A model generated the notes under the pieces. The model made no database searches. It worked only from the letters and a program-made list of their open reading frames with translations, and was not told where the DNA came from. Of a stretch of 64,000 bases of DNA, positions 15,804 through 24,184 are shown in pieces. Within the stretch, counting starts at the first letter, position 1; each line of letters starts with the position of its first letter. The stretch comes from RHLJ01 sp965247355 (GTDB taxonomy: Bacteria; Bacteroidota; Rhodothermia; Balneolales; Balneolaceae), in contig OZ252011.1 in NCBI GenBank assembly GCA_965247355.1, forward strand, positions 3,348,001-3,412,000. Direction: 5' to 3'. The position numbers were made by a program, and so were the translations under genes.

Positions 15804-18131
15804 TTAGTAAAGTTTGATATTTAACTGAGTATAAAAAGTACGACCCGGATAATGAGGTTGGTACATCGGGTCTGTAAAATTGGTAAGATTATTCACACCT
15901 AGTTGTAAAGTGTATCGATTTGAAAATGTTTTCGATATAGAAAAATTTACAATGGTTTTTTCAAGGGCTTCTCCAAAGGTATTCGCTTCATTTACATATT
16001 CTCCTTCATCAACTCGTTTGTTACCATTAAAGTCGATACCAAATTTGCTCCTGTGAATGGCTCGCAGCGTAGCAAATAACCCCAAACGATCAAGAGAATA
16101 GAATACTTTTATATTTCCGGTATGTTTTGATCTTCCCGGAAGCAAACCATAACGGGTTTCTGATGTAGAAACGATAACGCCGTTTTCAACGACATCGAAC
16201 ACATCCTCATACTGGATTCTGGCATCCAGCAACTGATAACCAATGGAATAACTCAGGTTTTCAATAAATGTTGGAGTTAGCTTTAGTTCGGAGTCGAAGC
16301 CTTGAGTGTGTACTTGGTCTAGGTTAAAGTAAGAAAAAACGGATTGGTTGTTAAGGAGTCGGGCAATTGGCAGTGTTTCTATCATATCTTCAACGTCATT
16401 TCTAAATGCATTCATTTTAAATGACATGTTTTCAGTTGGATATATATCAAAACCCAGATTGAATGAGACAGAGCTTTCTGCCTCAATATTTGTTACATCC
16501 GAAGCTTGAATGAATATGTCTGCTATTTGATTTCGATCCTGCAAATTATCCATTCCCTCGATTACGGTAGATGTTCCGAATACACTATAACCGACGGTAG
16601 AGTTTGTGAAGTTTAAAAATAGCTGGTTGAATGTTGGTGCTTTAAAGCCTCCGCCAAAAGAAGCTCTGATATGAACGATATCATTCGGTTTAAATAAGCC
16701 TGAGAATTTGGGACTGAATTGCGAATTATATTCGCTATGAGCATCAAATCGAAAACCCAAAGTGAATGATAGGTTTTCTCTTGTTTGCCATTCGTGCTGA
16801 CCAAAACCGAAATAACTGGAAAAATCGGGTACATCCGAATAGATGTCAGCAACTAATGCTTCATTGTTATAGCCGACTCCAAAGATAGTTGTATGATCGT
16901 CATTCCAGAAGGTCGAACTTTTAATCTCTGAACGTTGTAAGTGCTGATCAAAATTACTTTGGAAAAAAACATCATCAGAAGATTGTACTACTTCGTCGGT
17001 ACTGTTATTGTAGTTGTTAATAAAATGAGTTAGTTCAAAAAGTTGTCTGCTTCCAATGCTAATAGACAGCTCTGGAGTGATGCTGTAGTCTTCCAGTAAC
17101 TGTTCTCCATAAATGATTTGATCAACCTGATTGATGGTACTTTCAGAATCATAACTGAGATTTTCACGATAATATCGTCCACTCAGTTTTAGATTCAAGT
17201 TTTTTGAAATCCGATAACTTGTACCGCCAGAGAAAGTGTAATTTTGATACTGTGCAACAGTTTGAGCTATAGTTTCAGAATTTAAGTCGTAGCCATCGGA
17301 ACCATTGATATTGGTAAAGAATCTACCAGTAAATCTATCTTTTTTGAATGTGAGATTGGAAGAGCCATCAAAAGTCGTATGAGTACCATAACGACCATTT
17401 ACATCCCAACTGAATGGGGAGCTTCCCTTATTGGTAATAATATTAATTACACCAGCAAGTGCTTCACTTCCCCACAATGCAGAAGATGGCCCCTTAACAA
17501 CCTCAATTTGTTCAATGTTTCCAACGGCTAATCTGTCGAGATCTAAAGTACCAGCAGTTCTCCCAATAATAGGTTGGTTGTCAATTAGAATAAGAGTGTA
17601 TTCAGGATCGAAGCCCTGAACCTGAATTCCGGTACCGTGATTGGATACTATGTTTAATCCAATTTGCTCATCCAGTACTTCGCTTAATCTTAAATTTCCT
17701 GATCTGGTAATTTCTTCGCTATCAATTACAGTTACCGGAACACTTACGTCTTCTAAATCCTGACTTGTTCTAGATGCAGTAACTACTACAGGATTGTCTC
17801 TGTAAATTTTTTCCTTTAAATACACTTCAAGTGTATGACTGGAATTTTCTTCAACAGTCAAAGATTGAAATTCATCCTGGAACCCAATACTACTGATTTT
17901 GATTTCATACGTTCCGGGGGTGAGAGAGGTAATAGTAAAATTCCCATTTTCATTACTTATCGCCCATTTATTTTCTTCAATATAAACATGGGCTCCACTT
18001 ACAGGCTTTCTGTTCTCTGAATAAACAGTTCCTTCAATAGAGCTTTGAAGAGCAAAAACAGGAATTGTACAAACAAAAAAAATACTTCCCATAAGGAAGT
18101 GTTTTATAAAATTCACGTAGTAAAAACTCAC
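15804..18131 (-). CDS. TonB-dependent outer-membrane receptor (HmuR-like)
   Basis: A 775-residue receptor. The signal peptide ends near residue 28 (PVFALQ). A carboxypeptidase-regulatory-like beta-sandwich covers about 30-110 (SIEGTVYSENRKPVSGAHVYI). The plug domain follows (VVVTASRTSQDLEDVSVPVTVI, in part, then IEVVKGPSSALWGSEALAGVINI), and the rest is the 22-strand barrel ending in GRTFYTQLNIKLY. A TonB-box candidate is the DNPVVVTAS segment. It transports heme or another large ligand across the outer membrane using TonB energy. The downstream tandem-HmuY lipoprotein argues for heme. No iron-box was identified in the 113-base upstream gap. Confidence 0.92.
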   Translation of the reverse strand: MSFYYVNFIKHFLMGSIFFVCTIPVFALQSSIEGTVYSENRKPVSGAHVYIEENKWAISNENGNFTITSLTPGTYEIKISSIGFQDEFQSLTVEENSSHTLEVYLKEKIYRDNPVVVTASRTSQDLEDVSVPVTVIDSEEITRSGNLRLSEVLDEQIGLNIVSNHGTGIQVQGFDPEYTLILIDNQPIIGRTAGTLDLDRLAVGNIEQIEVVKGPSSALWGSEALAGVINIITNKGSSPFSWDVNGRYGTHTTFDGSSNLTFKKDRFTGRFFTNINGSDGYDLNSETIAQTVAQYQNYTFSGGTSYRISKNLNLKLSGRYYRENLSYDSESTINQVDQIIYGEQLLEDYSITPELSISIGSRQLFELTHFINNYNNSTDEVVQSSDDVFFQSNFDQHLQRSEIKSSTFWNDDHTTIFGVGYNNEALVADIYSDVPDFSSYFGFGQHEWQTRENLSFTLGFRFDAHSEYNSQFSPKFSGLFKPNDIVHIRASFGGGFKAPTFNQLFLNFTNSTVGYSVFGTSTVIEGMDNLQDRNQIADIFIQASDVTNIEAESSVSFNLGFDIYPTENMSFKMNAFRNDVEDMIETLPIARLLNNQSVFSYFNLDQVHTQGFDSELKLTPTFIENLSYSIGYQLLDARIQYEDVFDVVENGVIVSTSETRYGLLPGRSKHTGNIKVFYSLDRLGLFATLRAIHRSKFGIDFNGNKRVDEGEYVNEANTFGEALEKTIVNFSISKTFSNRYTLQLGVNNLTNFTDPMYQPHYPGRTFYTQLNIKLY

Positions 18132-18244
18132 ATTGTTTAGATTCGGTCCAAATAAACGAGAGTTTTATGAAGATTATGTGAAGAAGTGCAGACTGATCCT
18201 TTTAACAGTAAAAAAGATTTATGAATAGATTGTGAAGAAGTTAG

Positions 18245-18526
18245 TTACTCGGTTACTTCAACACCCTTCCAAAAGGCAACATGGTCTTTGATTTGCTTGG
18301 CAGCATCTTTTGGTTCAGGATAATACCATGCAGCATTTGTATTAGTTTTACCGTCTACTTCGATGGAGTAATAACTGGCTAGTCCTTTCCATGGACAGGT
18401 AGTTTGATGGTCTGATTCCACAAAGAATTCTTTATTGATTGAATCAGCCGGGAAATAATGATTGTTCTCAACGACTTCAGTGGTATTACTTTCGGCAAGT
18501 ACTTTCCCATTCCAGATTGCTTTCAT
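18245..18526 (-). CDS. DUF427 domain protein
   Basis: A 93-residue protein that is essentially one DUF427 domain. It has the family order MKAIWNGKVLAES, NHYFP, then TTCPWKGLASYYSI and the AAWYYPEPK segment. The conserved Cys-Pro-Trp-Lys-Gly core is intact. The biochemical role of the family is not established. It is the third gene of a minus-strand run of three small genes with short gaps (DUF423, lipoprotein, this gene). Confidence 0.92.
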   Translation of the reverse strand: MKAIWNGKVLAESNTTEVVENNHYFPADSINKEFFVESDHQTTCPWKGLASYYSIEVDGKTNTNAAWYYPEPKDAAKQIKDHVAFWKGVEVTE

Positions 18527-18544
18527 AAATAATAGTTAGTTGAA

Positions 18545-18892
18545 TTACAGTTGAATCGTTTTTGAGTCGTTGTTGCCATTGCAGTCTGTCCAATAGAACC
18601 ATACGGACTCAGCCCCTTCTTCCCAGCCAAAAATATCAGAATAATTAATTATTGAGCTACTTCTTGGAGTCAGATTTGGAGTAAACTCTTTGCAAGGATC
18701 TGCCAGATCGATGACAGCAGCGGTGTTTGTTTCAATAACAAAATAGACAATTGGCTTGTCAGATTTATTCAATACCGAAAACACAGGGTCATTTGCTGTA
18801 GCTACTACATCCGACTTAGAGATACTCTGCTCGTTATCAAATACTGAGCAAGCTGTAAAAAGAAAGATCGAGAAAAAAATGATAGGTTTCAT
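18545..18892 (-). CDS. Small lipoprotein of unknown function
   Basis: A 115-residue predicted lipoprotein with lipobox LFTACSVF (Cys near residue 15). The mature part has two further Cys residues (DPCKEF and TDCNGN) that may pair, and a predicted beta-sandwich-like pattern with no named domain. It is located 6 bases after the DUF423 stop and 18 bases before the DUF427 start on the same strand. No function can be assigned. Confidence 0.65.
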   Translation of the reverse strand: MKPIIFFSIFLFTACSVFDNEQSISKSDVVATANDPVFSVLNKSDKPIVYFVIETNTAAVIDLADPCKEFTPNLTPRSSSIINYSDIFGWEEGAESVWFYWTDCNGNNDSKTIQL

Positions 18893-18898
18893 ATCACT

Positions 18899-19276
18899 TC
18901 ACTTTTTTAGAGTTATCAGTTTCCAACTAAATAAACTCCATCCAACGATAAATAGTATTCCTCCAATCGGTGTTATCGCTCCGAACCACCCAATATCAGT
19001 TAGACAAAGTGTGTACAAACTTCCGGAAAATATTACAATCCCTGCAAGTAAAAGAAGGGTAGAGACCTTAACATCTACCATGAAGGATTTTCCGGTCAGA
19101 ACTATTAATATAATTCCCAAAGCATTCCATGCTTGATATTGAACGGCGGTATCCCAGGTTTGTAGTCGTTCGGCACTCAGAATATCTTCAAGAGCATGGG
19201 CTCCAAAAGCACCCAAAGCAACAGAGAGTGCCATTAGAATACCTGCAATTCCAACAATTTTGGAAGGAGAACTCAT
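18899..19276 (-). CDS. DUF423 membrane protein
   Basis: A 125-residue inner-membrane protein with four hydrophobic segments. It carries the DUF423 signature: the first helix ends in ALGAFGAHAL, followed by TWDTAVQYQAWNALGI. Function of the family (E. coli YgdD-like) is unknown. It is the first gene of a three-gene minus-strand unit and is divergent from the DUF411 gene across a 156-base gap. Confidence 0.92.
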   Translation of the reverse strand: MSSPSKIVGIAGILMALSVALGAFGAHALEDILSAERLQTWDTAVQYQAWNALGIILIVLTGKSFMVDVKVSTLLLLAGIVIFSGSLYTLCLTDIGWFGAITPIGGILFIVGWSLFSWKLITLKK

Positions 19277-19432
19277 TCTTTATTTATTAAAATGACCAAA
19301 TATTTTTGTTTACAAGTAAATAACAGTTCTTGGTATAAATTGTAAAGACTTTTTCTTTTTCCATACAAAATAAGTTTCCTCCATAAATGATTGTTATCTT
19401 TTATAAAATCCTGATCAAAAAAATGATATACC

Positions 19433-19924
19433 ATGACAAATAATAAGATTTTAGTATTTGGCCTCCTTTTTACTGTTGGTTTTGCAGCTGCGCTATTCCT
19501 TTCTGGAGGAGATAATCCGGAACAACAGACATCAACCGTAGAAGAAGGAAAGCTCGAAGTAGTGATGTATAAAAACGAAGGCTGCCAATGTTGTACAAAA
19601 TGGGCTGATCAAATGAATGAAGCAGAATTCGCAGTTATTGAAAAGCCGGTTCCAAATCTTAGCGAAATTAAAGAAGAAAATGGAATCAGTCGTCAGCTAG
19701 CTTCCTGTCATACTGCTTTGGTAGATGGATATGTAGTTGAAGGTCATGTCCCAATCAAAGACGTAGAACGTTTACTTGAAGAACGACCAGATGCAATTGG
19801 ATTAACGGTTCCCGGAATGCCGATAGGATCTCCCGGAATGGAAGTTCCCGGACGTGAGCCTGATAATTATGATGTTCTTTTGATTGCTAAAGACGGATCT
19901 ACGTCAGTATTCGCCTCATACTAG
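19433..19924 (+). CDS. DUF411 metal-binding protein
   Basis: A 163-residue exported protein with a single N-terminal hydrophobic segment (about residues 5-25) and a DUF411 domain. The metal-site cysteines are in YKNEGCQCCTKW, with a further Cys-His in LASCHTALVDGYVVEGHVP and a Met/Pro segment VPGMPIGSPGMEVPG. DUF411 proteins are associated with copper handling, and this copy sits beside PCuAC and SCO genes on the opposite strand, which supports a periplasmic copper role. It is followed by a clear terminator. Confidence 0.9.
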   Translation: MTNNKILVFGLLFTVGFAAALFLSGGDNPEQQTSTVEEGKLEVVMYKNEGCQCCTKWADQMNEAEFAVIEKPVPNLSEIKEENGISRQLASCHTALVDGYVVEGHVPIKDVERLLEERPDAIGLTVPGMPIGSPGMEVPGREPDNYDVLLIAKDGSTSVFASY

Positions 19925-19949
19925 TTTTCGAAAAGCCTGCATGAAATTT

Positions 19950-19980
19950 AAGCCCGGACCTAAGCTGTTCGGGCTTTTTT
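19950..19980 (+). terminator. Rho-independent terminator after DUF411 gene
   Basis: AAGCCCG (19950-19956) pairs with CGGGCTT (19970-19976), with a partly paired 13-base loop, followed by a run of T to 19980. It lies 25 bases after the DUF411 stop. The end of the T-run touches the stop codon of the converging PCuAC gene. Confidence 0.8.
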
Positions 19981-20425
19981 AATTTCCGGGAGTTTTTACC
20001 GGAAGAGATATTTCCACATCATTTGATAATGAAAACTGCAGCACGAAAGTTACACTATCACCTTCTATAAGATCTTTCTCAGGCTGAATGATCATGACAT
20101 GTAGCCCTCCTTGTTTAAAAGGTACGATTTGGTTTTTCGGTAGTGCTACAAATTCCTGTTCCCGCATACCCATCAAGCCATCTTCTGTTTGGTATGACTC
20201 ATGTATCTGAGTCGTGGAAGTAACATCCGAGGAGATGCGGAGCAAACTATCAGATTCGGCAGTAGCATTCTTAATATTGAAATAAGCAGCGCTCATCATT
20301 CCTTCCTTACCGGGGCGAACCCATCCATCTGTTATTTCAATAATACCGGAGGAACTATTTTTTTCAGGTGATGTACATCCAAAAAGAAGAAAAATAGATA
20401 GTGTTAAAAGAGTGGTTATTTTCAT
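19979..20425 (-). CDS. PCu(A)C copper chaperone lipoprotein
   Basis: A 148-residue lipoprotein (lipobox LLFGCTS, Cys17) with a cupredoxin-like PCuAC domain. The copper ligands of the family are visible as His75 (TQIHES), Met85/Met87 (LMGMRE), His109 and Met111 (GGLHVMI). These proteins bind Cu(I) in the periplasm and help deliver copper to the CuA centre of cytochrome oxidase. The gene overlaps the upstream SCO gene by one base (TAATG), giving a coupled PCuAC/SCO pair, the usual partners in CuA assembly. Confidence 0.92.
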   Translation of the reverse strand: MKITTLLTLSIFLLFGCTSPEKNSSSGIIEITDGWVRPGKEGMMSAAYFNIKNATAESDSLLRISSDVTSTTQIHESYQTEDGLMGMREQEFVALPKNQIVPFKQGGLHVMIIQPEKDLIEGDSVTFVLQFSLSNDVEISLPVKTPGN

Positions 20426-20997
20426 TAGAGTGACTGGAAATCTTCTATAATTAGATTTGGAACCTGAGGCATGCTGCCGCCATATTCGATAATTACTCTC
20501 GATTTAGGATCGAGCACCATAATTTTATCTGAATGATTCATAAAGTAGATTTCTTTGCCATCGCTGGTTGTGGTTGAAAGGGAAACCTGGCTCCGAACCC
20601 GAACGCTATCCATAAACGCACTGATGGTTGTAGCATCTCCGGTTAAGAAATCAAAGTTGTCATCCAGTTTAAATACCTGTTTGTAATCGGAAAGTACAGA
20701 AGGAGTATCTCTTTCGGGATCGAAAGTGACACCCAGAAACTGGACATTTTCAGGGTAACCAAGTTCCCGCTGTATCTTAATCAGGTTTTGAGTAATGAGG
20801 GGGCAGATATCCGGGCAGTTGGTATAAATAAACCCCATTACTACATATTTGCCCTGATAATCATCAGGAAAAGTAACTGTCACACTATCCTGATTAAGAA
20901 GCTGAAAGGAAGTATCGCTCAGATCGTCAATAACTTCCGGACCTGATTGGCAACCAATGAAAACAAATAGTAAAAAAAATATAGATTTCAACTTCAT
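20425..20997 (-). CDS. SCO1/SenC family copper chaperone
   Basis: A 190-residue thioredoxin-fold lipoprotein (lipobox FIGCQS, Cys16). Copper-binding residues are Cys61 and Cys65 in TNCPDICPL and His155 in YFMNHSDKIM. The family loads the CuA site of cytochrome c oxidase or protects against redox stress. It starts the SCO-PCuAC pair. The 88-base upstream gap separates it from the Met-rich outer-membrane protein gene on the same strand. Confidence 0.94.
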   Translation of the reverse strand: MKLKSIFFLLFVFIGCQSGPEVIDDLSDTSFQLLNQDSVTVTFPDDYQGKYVVMGFIYTNCPDICPLITQNLIKIQRELGYPENVQFLGVTFDPERDTPSVLSDYKQVFKLDDNFDFLTGDATTISAFMDSVRVRSQVSLSTTTSDGKEIYFMNHSDKIMVLDPKSRVIIEYGGSMPQVPNLIIEDFQSL

Positions 20998-21085
20998 AGC
21001 GATTTAAATATTTGCATGGGTAAAATTCCAAATACCAAATTCCAATGTTAAGAGCTATTGGAATTTGGATATTGAAATTTAAACA

Positions 21086-22114
21086 CTAGTGTATGGTGTA
21101 TTGCAGTCCAAAGGTAAGGATTCCTTTGTTCCACATTTGGGGTCCATCCAGATTTTGGTAAACCGGTAAATCGAAGTTGACTCCGAAGCGCAAATCATGA
21201 AGCGGTCCGTCTGGTCCCTGGATATTAAGTCCTAAACCAAGATCAATCCTAGAGCCTGCTTTAAGGTCCGGATCTACCGTATGTACTACATCATTCATAT
21301 TTGCCATCGCCAGATCTGGACTTTCTCCACTGATATCACCCCAGCTTACAAAGCTAAGACTTAATTGTGGACTAAAAACATCGGATAATTTATATCCAAG
21401 CCAGTTTGTGAAACCCAAACGGTTTCCAAAGGAGTATTCCTGATCATTCTCACCTAAACGAATTACACCGTTCAATTGAGAGCCAAATGAGAAGTCATCG
21501 CTTTGAGCGAGATAGGTTATGCCAGGAAGTAAATCAAAGGTCCCGGAACCAATTTGCATAGGATATGGAAGTGTCACATCATTTCCATTGCTCATGGGAT
21601 TCACATCTTTCTGTTCAATAGAACCCGTGGGTATACTCACTCCTAGCTGGATGTGTGATTTGGATCTTCCACCAGCATAAACATTGTACATCCCTGAAAG
21701 TTTAATGTCACCCAGGCCGGATGATTCAGTAGTGAAAGTTCCACCCATTGCAGTTACATGGTCCATTTCGGATGATTGATAAGGAAGCATAAGCATCAGG
21801 GTCAGGTCGTCCGAAACTGCATACATAGCACCCAGCATATGCATTTGCATGGGCATGGTTTCGGGAGCGACCATATAAGCGCCACCATTGGGGCGAAGTA
21901 AACTGGCTGTTGAGATTTCATCAGTTCCATCACCATTCCCGTCCATATTCATAAGCATGAATCTATAGGAAAGCATGATTTCGCCTTTAGAGTGTGTGTG
22001 ATCTCCCATCACTTGAATTGGGGCGTGGCCATCAGGTCTGCCAGAGCTCCATTGAGCAAAAGTTAAGGTTGTTGTTGTAAGCAATATACTTGCACAAAGA
22101 AATAGTTTTTTCAT
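21086..22114 (-). CDS. Met/His-rich outer-membrane protein (MetA-like 'transporter' family)
   Basis: A 342-residue exported beta-barrel with signal peptide MKKLFLCASILLTTTTLTFA. The mature N-terminus is rich in Met and His (DHTHSKGEIMLSYRFMLMN, PETMPMQMHMLGAM), a composition usual for copper contact. The barrel pattern resembles the phenol-degradation MetA-like family that is often annotated simply as transporter. The location next to SCO, PCuAC and DUF411 suggests copper passage or sensing at the outer membrane. No ligand can be fixed from sequence. Confidence 0.7.
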   Translation of the reverse strand: MKKLFLCASILLTTTTLTFAQWSSGRPDGHAPIQVMGDHTHSKGEIMLSYRFMLMNMDGNGDGTDEISTASLLRPNGGAYMVAPETMPMQMHMLGAMYAVSDDLTLMLMLPYQSSEMDHVTAMGGTFTTESSGLGDIKLSGMYNVYAGGRSKSHIQLGVSIPTGSIEQKDVNPMSNGNDVTLPYPMQIGSGTFDLLPGITYLAQSDDFSFGSQLNGVIRLGENDQEYSFGNRLGFTNWLGYKLSDVFSPQLSLSFVSWGDISGESPDLAMANMNDVVHTVDPDLKAGSRIDLGLGLNIQGPDGPLHDLRFGVNFDLPVYQNLDGPQMWNKGILTFGLQYTIH

Positions 22115-22180
22115 TTTCTTAGTTGATTGAATTGAGATAGAAATTTGTTTGATGATCTAACCCGAGAAAGTTTTAAAGAA

Positions 22181-22267
22181 GTCACTCTGAGCGAAAGCGA
22201 AATTCTGCACAACGTGTAATTTTATACGTTATTTATGAAGATCCTTCGGAGGTATCCTCAGGATGAC
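22181..22267. repeat. Dispersed intergenic inverted-repeat element (Bacteroidota GTCA-CTGAG type)
   Basis: Starts GTCACTCTGAGCGAAAGCG and ends ATCCTCAGGATGAC, so the ends are imperfect inverted repeats. The centre has a small palindrome, AACGT and ACGTT around AT-rich bases at 22211-22230. This resembles the widespread short intergenic element with GTCATTCTGAGCG ends. It lies between the MetA-like gene and the small Cys-rich gene and shows no coding potential. Confidence 0.65.
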
Positions 22268-22308
22268 GCCTAATATTTTATCGGATTGAAATAAATGGAG
22301 GTAATCAT

Positions 22309-22689
22309 CTAACTCTGGGGAGGTGGGGATGAGATATCTAAAAAGACATCCTCAGGAAAAGATTCATTATTTAAAAACCGACGGTTTTGCTCTGAGTTTT
22401 TTGGAGATGTCAGGCTTTTAGAACGTATTTCAGGAAGATAGACAAAGGGTACTTTTGGAACGTATGTAGTGGTTCCATGGCTATCCATGTCATGATCCTG
22501 ATGATCATCGATTTGCTTTTTGAGATAACAAAATCCATCACAATCACTCATGTCCGGTTCGGTTAGCGACCGGCATAAATGTGCTTTGATATATTCATGA
22601 TTCATCTTAAAACTGATTACGGGAACCAGCGTCTGAATCATGGAGAACAAATACAAAGAAAGGAGTAATATTGATCCTGTTTTTTTCAC
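22309..22689 (-). CDS. Small membrane-anchored Cys/His protein of metal operons
   Basis: A 126-residue protein with one N-terminal hydrophobic segment (residues 5-24), then a short conserved core: NHEYIKAHLC, then CDGFCYLKKQI. I recognise this Asn-x-x-Tyr-Ile ... Cys ... Cys-x-Gly-x-Cys-(His/Tyr)-Leu-x-Lys-Gln pattern from small unnamed Bacteroidota proteins found beside metal-handling genes. It is followed by a His/Asp-rich segment (DDHQDHDMDSHG) that could bind metal. It lies between the CDF exporter and the Met-rich outer-membrane protein on the same strand. Function unknown, probably copper-related by context. Confidence 0.65.
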   Translation of the reverse strand: MKKTGSILLLSLYLFSMIQTLVPVISFKMNHEYIKAHLCRSLTEPDMSDCDGFCYLKKQIDDHQDHDMDSHGTTTYVPKVPFVYLPEIRSKSLTSPKNSEQNRRFLNNESFPEDVFLDISSPPPQS

Positions 22690-22712
22690 ATCCCAAAGTT
22701 AAAGCGATAAAC

Positions 22713-22736
22713 ACCTAAATGCACGGCTCTTTAGGT
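22713..22736. promoter_or_regulatory. Perfect 7-base inverted repeat upstream of the Cys/His protein
   Basis: ACCTAAA (22713-22719) and TTTAGGT (22730-22736) with a 10-base spacer, 24 bases upstream of the minus-strand start at 22689 and downstream of the CDF gene. It could be an operator for a metal-responsive regulator or a weak terminator stem for the CDF gene. No T-run follows, so an operator is slightly favoured. Confidence 0.3.
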
Positions 22737-22760
22737 ATACAATAGGTAGATTTACAGGAT

Positions 22761-23693
22761 TTAATGGTGATGATGCCCGTGCTCAAGTTCATGATGAGTT
22801 GCGCCACAAGGCTCAAACTCAAATTCCAGCGTTGAATGGTAAATATTAAAGTCATCATGAAGAAGTTGTTTGAGTCTCGATTTAACTTCTTCCATTTTGT
22901 GAAGATCTTCTTCTTTAATTACCACATGACATTCCAGCATTATCTGTGTTTCATCCAGTTGCCATACATGCAGGTGATGAATCCCACACACTTCTTCAAT
23001 GATTTGCATTGCCGTTTGTAATTCAGTGAGATCAATCTTTGAAGGTTTAGATTGCATCAGAATATCGATGGTTTCGCGAAGCATATGGTAAGAGTGATAC
23101 AGGATATAAGCTCCGATTCCAACGGTGAGGATGGTATCAACAATAAACCATTCGTATTTGTAAATAAGCCACCCACCTAGAATCACCCCTACAGAAGAAA
23201 GCCCGTCTGACAAAATGTGAATGTAGGCACTGCGCATATTCAGGTTCTCTTTCGATTCTTTGAAGAGCAAGGCAGCAGTAATGAAATTCCCGAATAATCC
23301 AACAATGGCAACCCAGAACATGGTAAACCCATCAATGGGCTGTGGATCAAAAAATCGTTCAGCTCCTTCTTTAATCAGAAATAATGCAACTATTACCAGT
23401 GTAATCAGATTAATAAAAGCCCCGATAATTTCAGCTCGTTTATAGCCAAAAGTTTTATCCTGATTAACTCCCTTTTTGGAAATTTTTCGGGCTACAAGAC
23501 TGATAATTAGCGAAAGTGTGTCGTTGAGATTGTGTACGGCATCAGAAAGGAGCGCAAGGCTATTCGATAAAATTCCACCCACAAACTCAGCCAGTGTTAT
23601 AATCAGGTTTAGGGCAATGGAGATCCAGAGCTTCCAAATCGAAGTATCATCAATATTATGATGATGGTGGTGATGTTTGTGGTCGTGTGCCAT
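22761..23693 (-). CDS. Cation diffusion facilitator (CDF) metal exporter
   Basis: A 310-residue inner-membrane protein of the CzcD/ZitB type with six transmembrane segments. His-rich tails are present at the N-terminus (HDHKHHHHHH) and C-terminus (HHELEHGHHHH). The transport site residues are in LLSDAVHNLNDT (TM2) and HILSDGLSSVG (TM5). A cytoplasmic domain with MQIIEEVCGIHHLHVW follows. The product exports Zn2+ (and possibly Co2+ or Cd2+) by proton antiport. Upstream on the same strand are a small membrane protein and an M14 peptidase gene with short gaps. Confidence 0.94.
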   Translation of the reverse strand: MAHDHKHHHHHHNIDDTSIWKLWISIALNLIITLAEFVGGILSNSLALLSDAVHNLNDTLSLIISLVARKISKKGVNQDKTFGYKRAEIIGAFINLITLVIVALFLIKEGAERFFDPQPIDGFTMFWVAIVGLFGNFITAALLFKESKENLNMRSAYIHILSDGLSSVGVILGGWLIYKYEWFIVDTILTVGIGAYILYHSYHMLRETIDILMQSKPSKIDLTELQTAMQIIEEVCGIHHLHVWQLDETQIMLECHVVIKEEDLHKMEEVKSRLKQLLHDDFNIYHSTLEFEFEPCGATHHELEHGHHHH

Positions 23694-23724
23694 TGTTAGA
23701 AATTAAGGTTGATTAGGTCGTGTA

Positions 23725-24174
23725 TCAACCTAAAAACCAAATCAACAAACTAACCACAAAAGAAGCCAGCATTAGAAAATAGGCTTGCTTGACAGGTTTG
23801 TCAGGCAAGAATTGGTATACAGGTTTTTCTGAAAAAACAGTTAAAAGTTTATCCCGCATACCAAGTTCTTCGTCGCTTAATTCTTGTTCGTTCTTTACAA
23901 GAATCTCAGGATTAACCGAAAGCTCATCAACCTGTTCGTTTAAAAAAACAGCAATCGTATACTCGTCAATACTAGCGAGCTTACTTATAATTAAATAGGT
24001 AGGTACTCCTACCATAAAAACAGCTACGGCTACTATGGTTTTATCATACACGCTTAATTCAATGAAGAGCCCGAGAATCATACTTATCATAGTTGCTAAG
24101 CCCATCATACACAGCAAAGCACTGAGTATAAGCCGTAGCTTCCAGTTCGTAAGTCCTTCAGTTAGCACATTCAT
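23725..24174 (-). CDS. Integral membrane protein of unknown function
   Basis: A 149-residue protein with two N-terminal hydrophobic segments (about residues 12-38 and 44-66), a hydrophilic acidic middle (QVDELSVNPEILVKNEQELSD, in part) and one C-terminal segment ending in LLIWFLG. No family recognised. It starts 10 bases after the M14 peptidase stop and is followed by the CDF gene after 31 bases, so it is probably part of one transcript. Confidence 0.65.
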   Translation of the reverse strand: MNVLTEGLTNWKLRLILSALLCMMGLATMISMILGLFIELSVYDKTIVAVAVFMVGVPTYLIISKLASIDEYTIAVFLNEQVDELSVNPEILVKNEQELSDEELGMRDKLLTVFSEKPVYQFLPDKPVKQAYFLMLASFVVSLLIWFLG

Positions 24175-24184
24175 TTCAGGCGTA

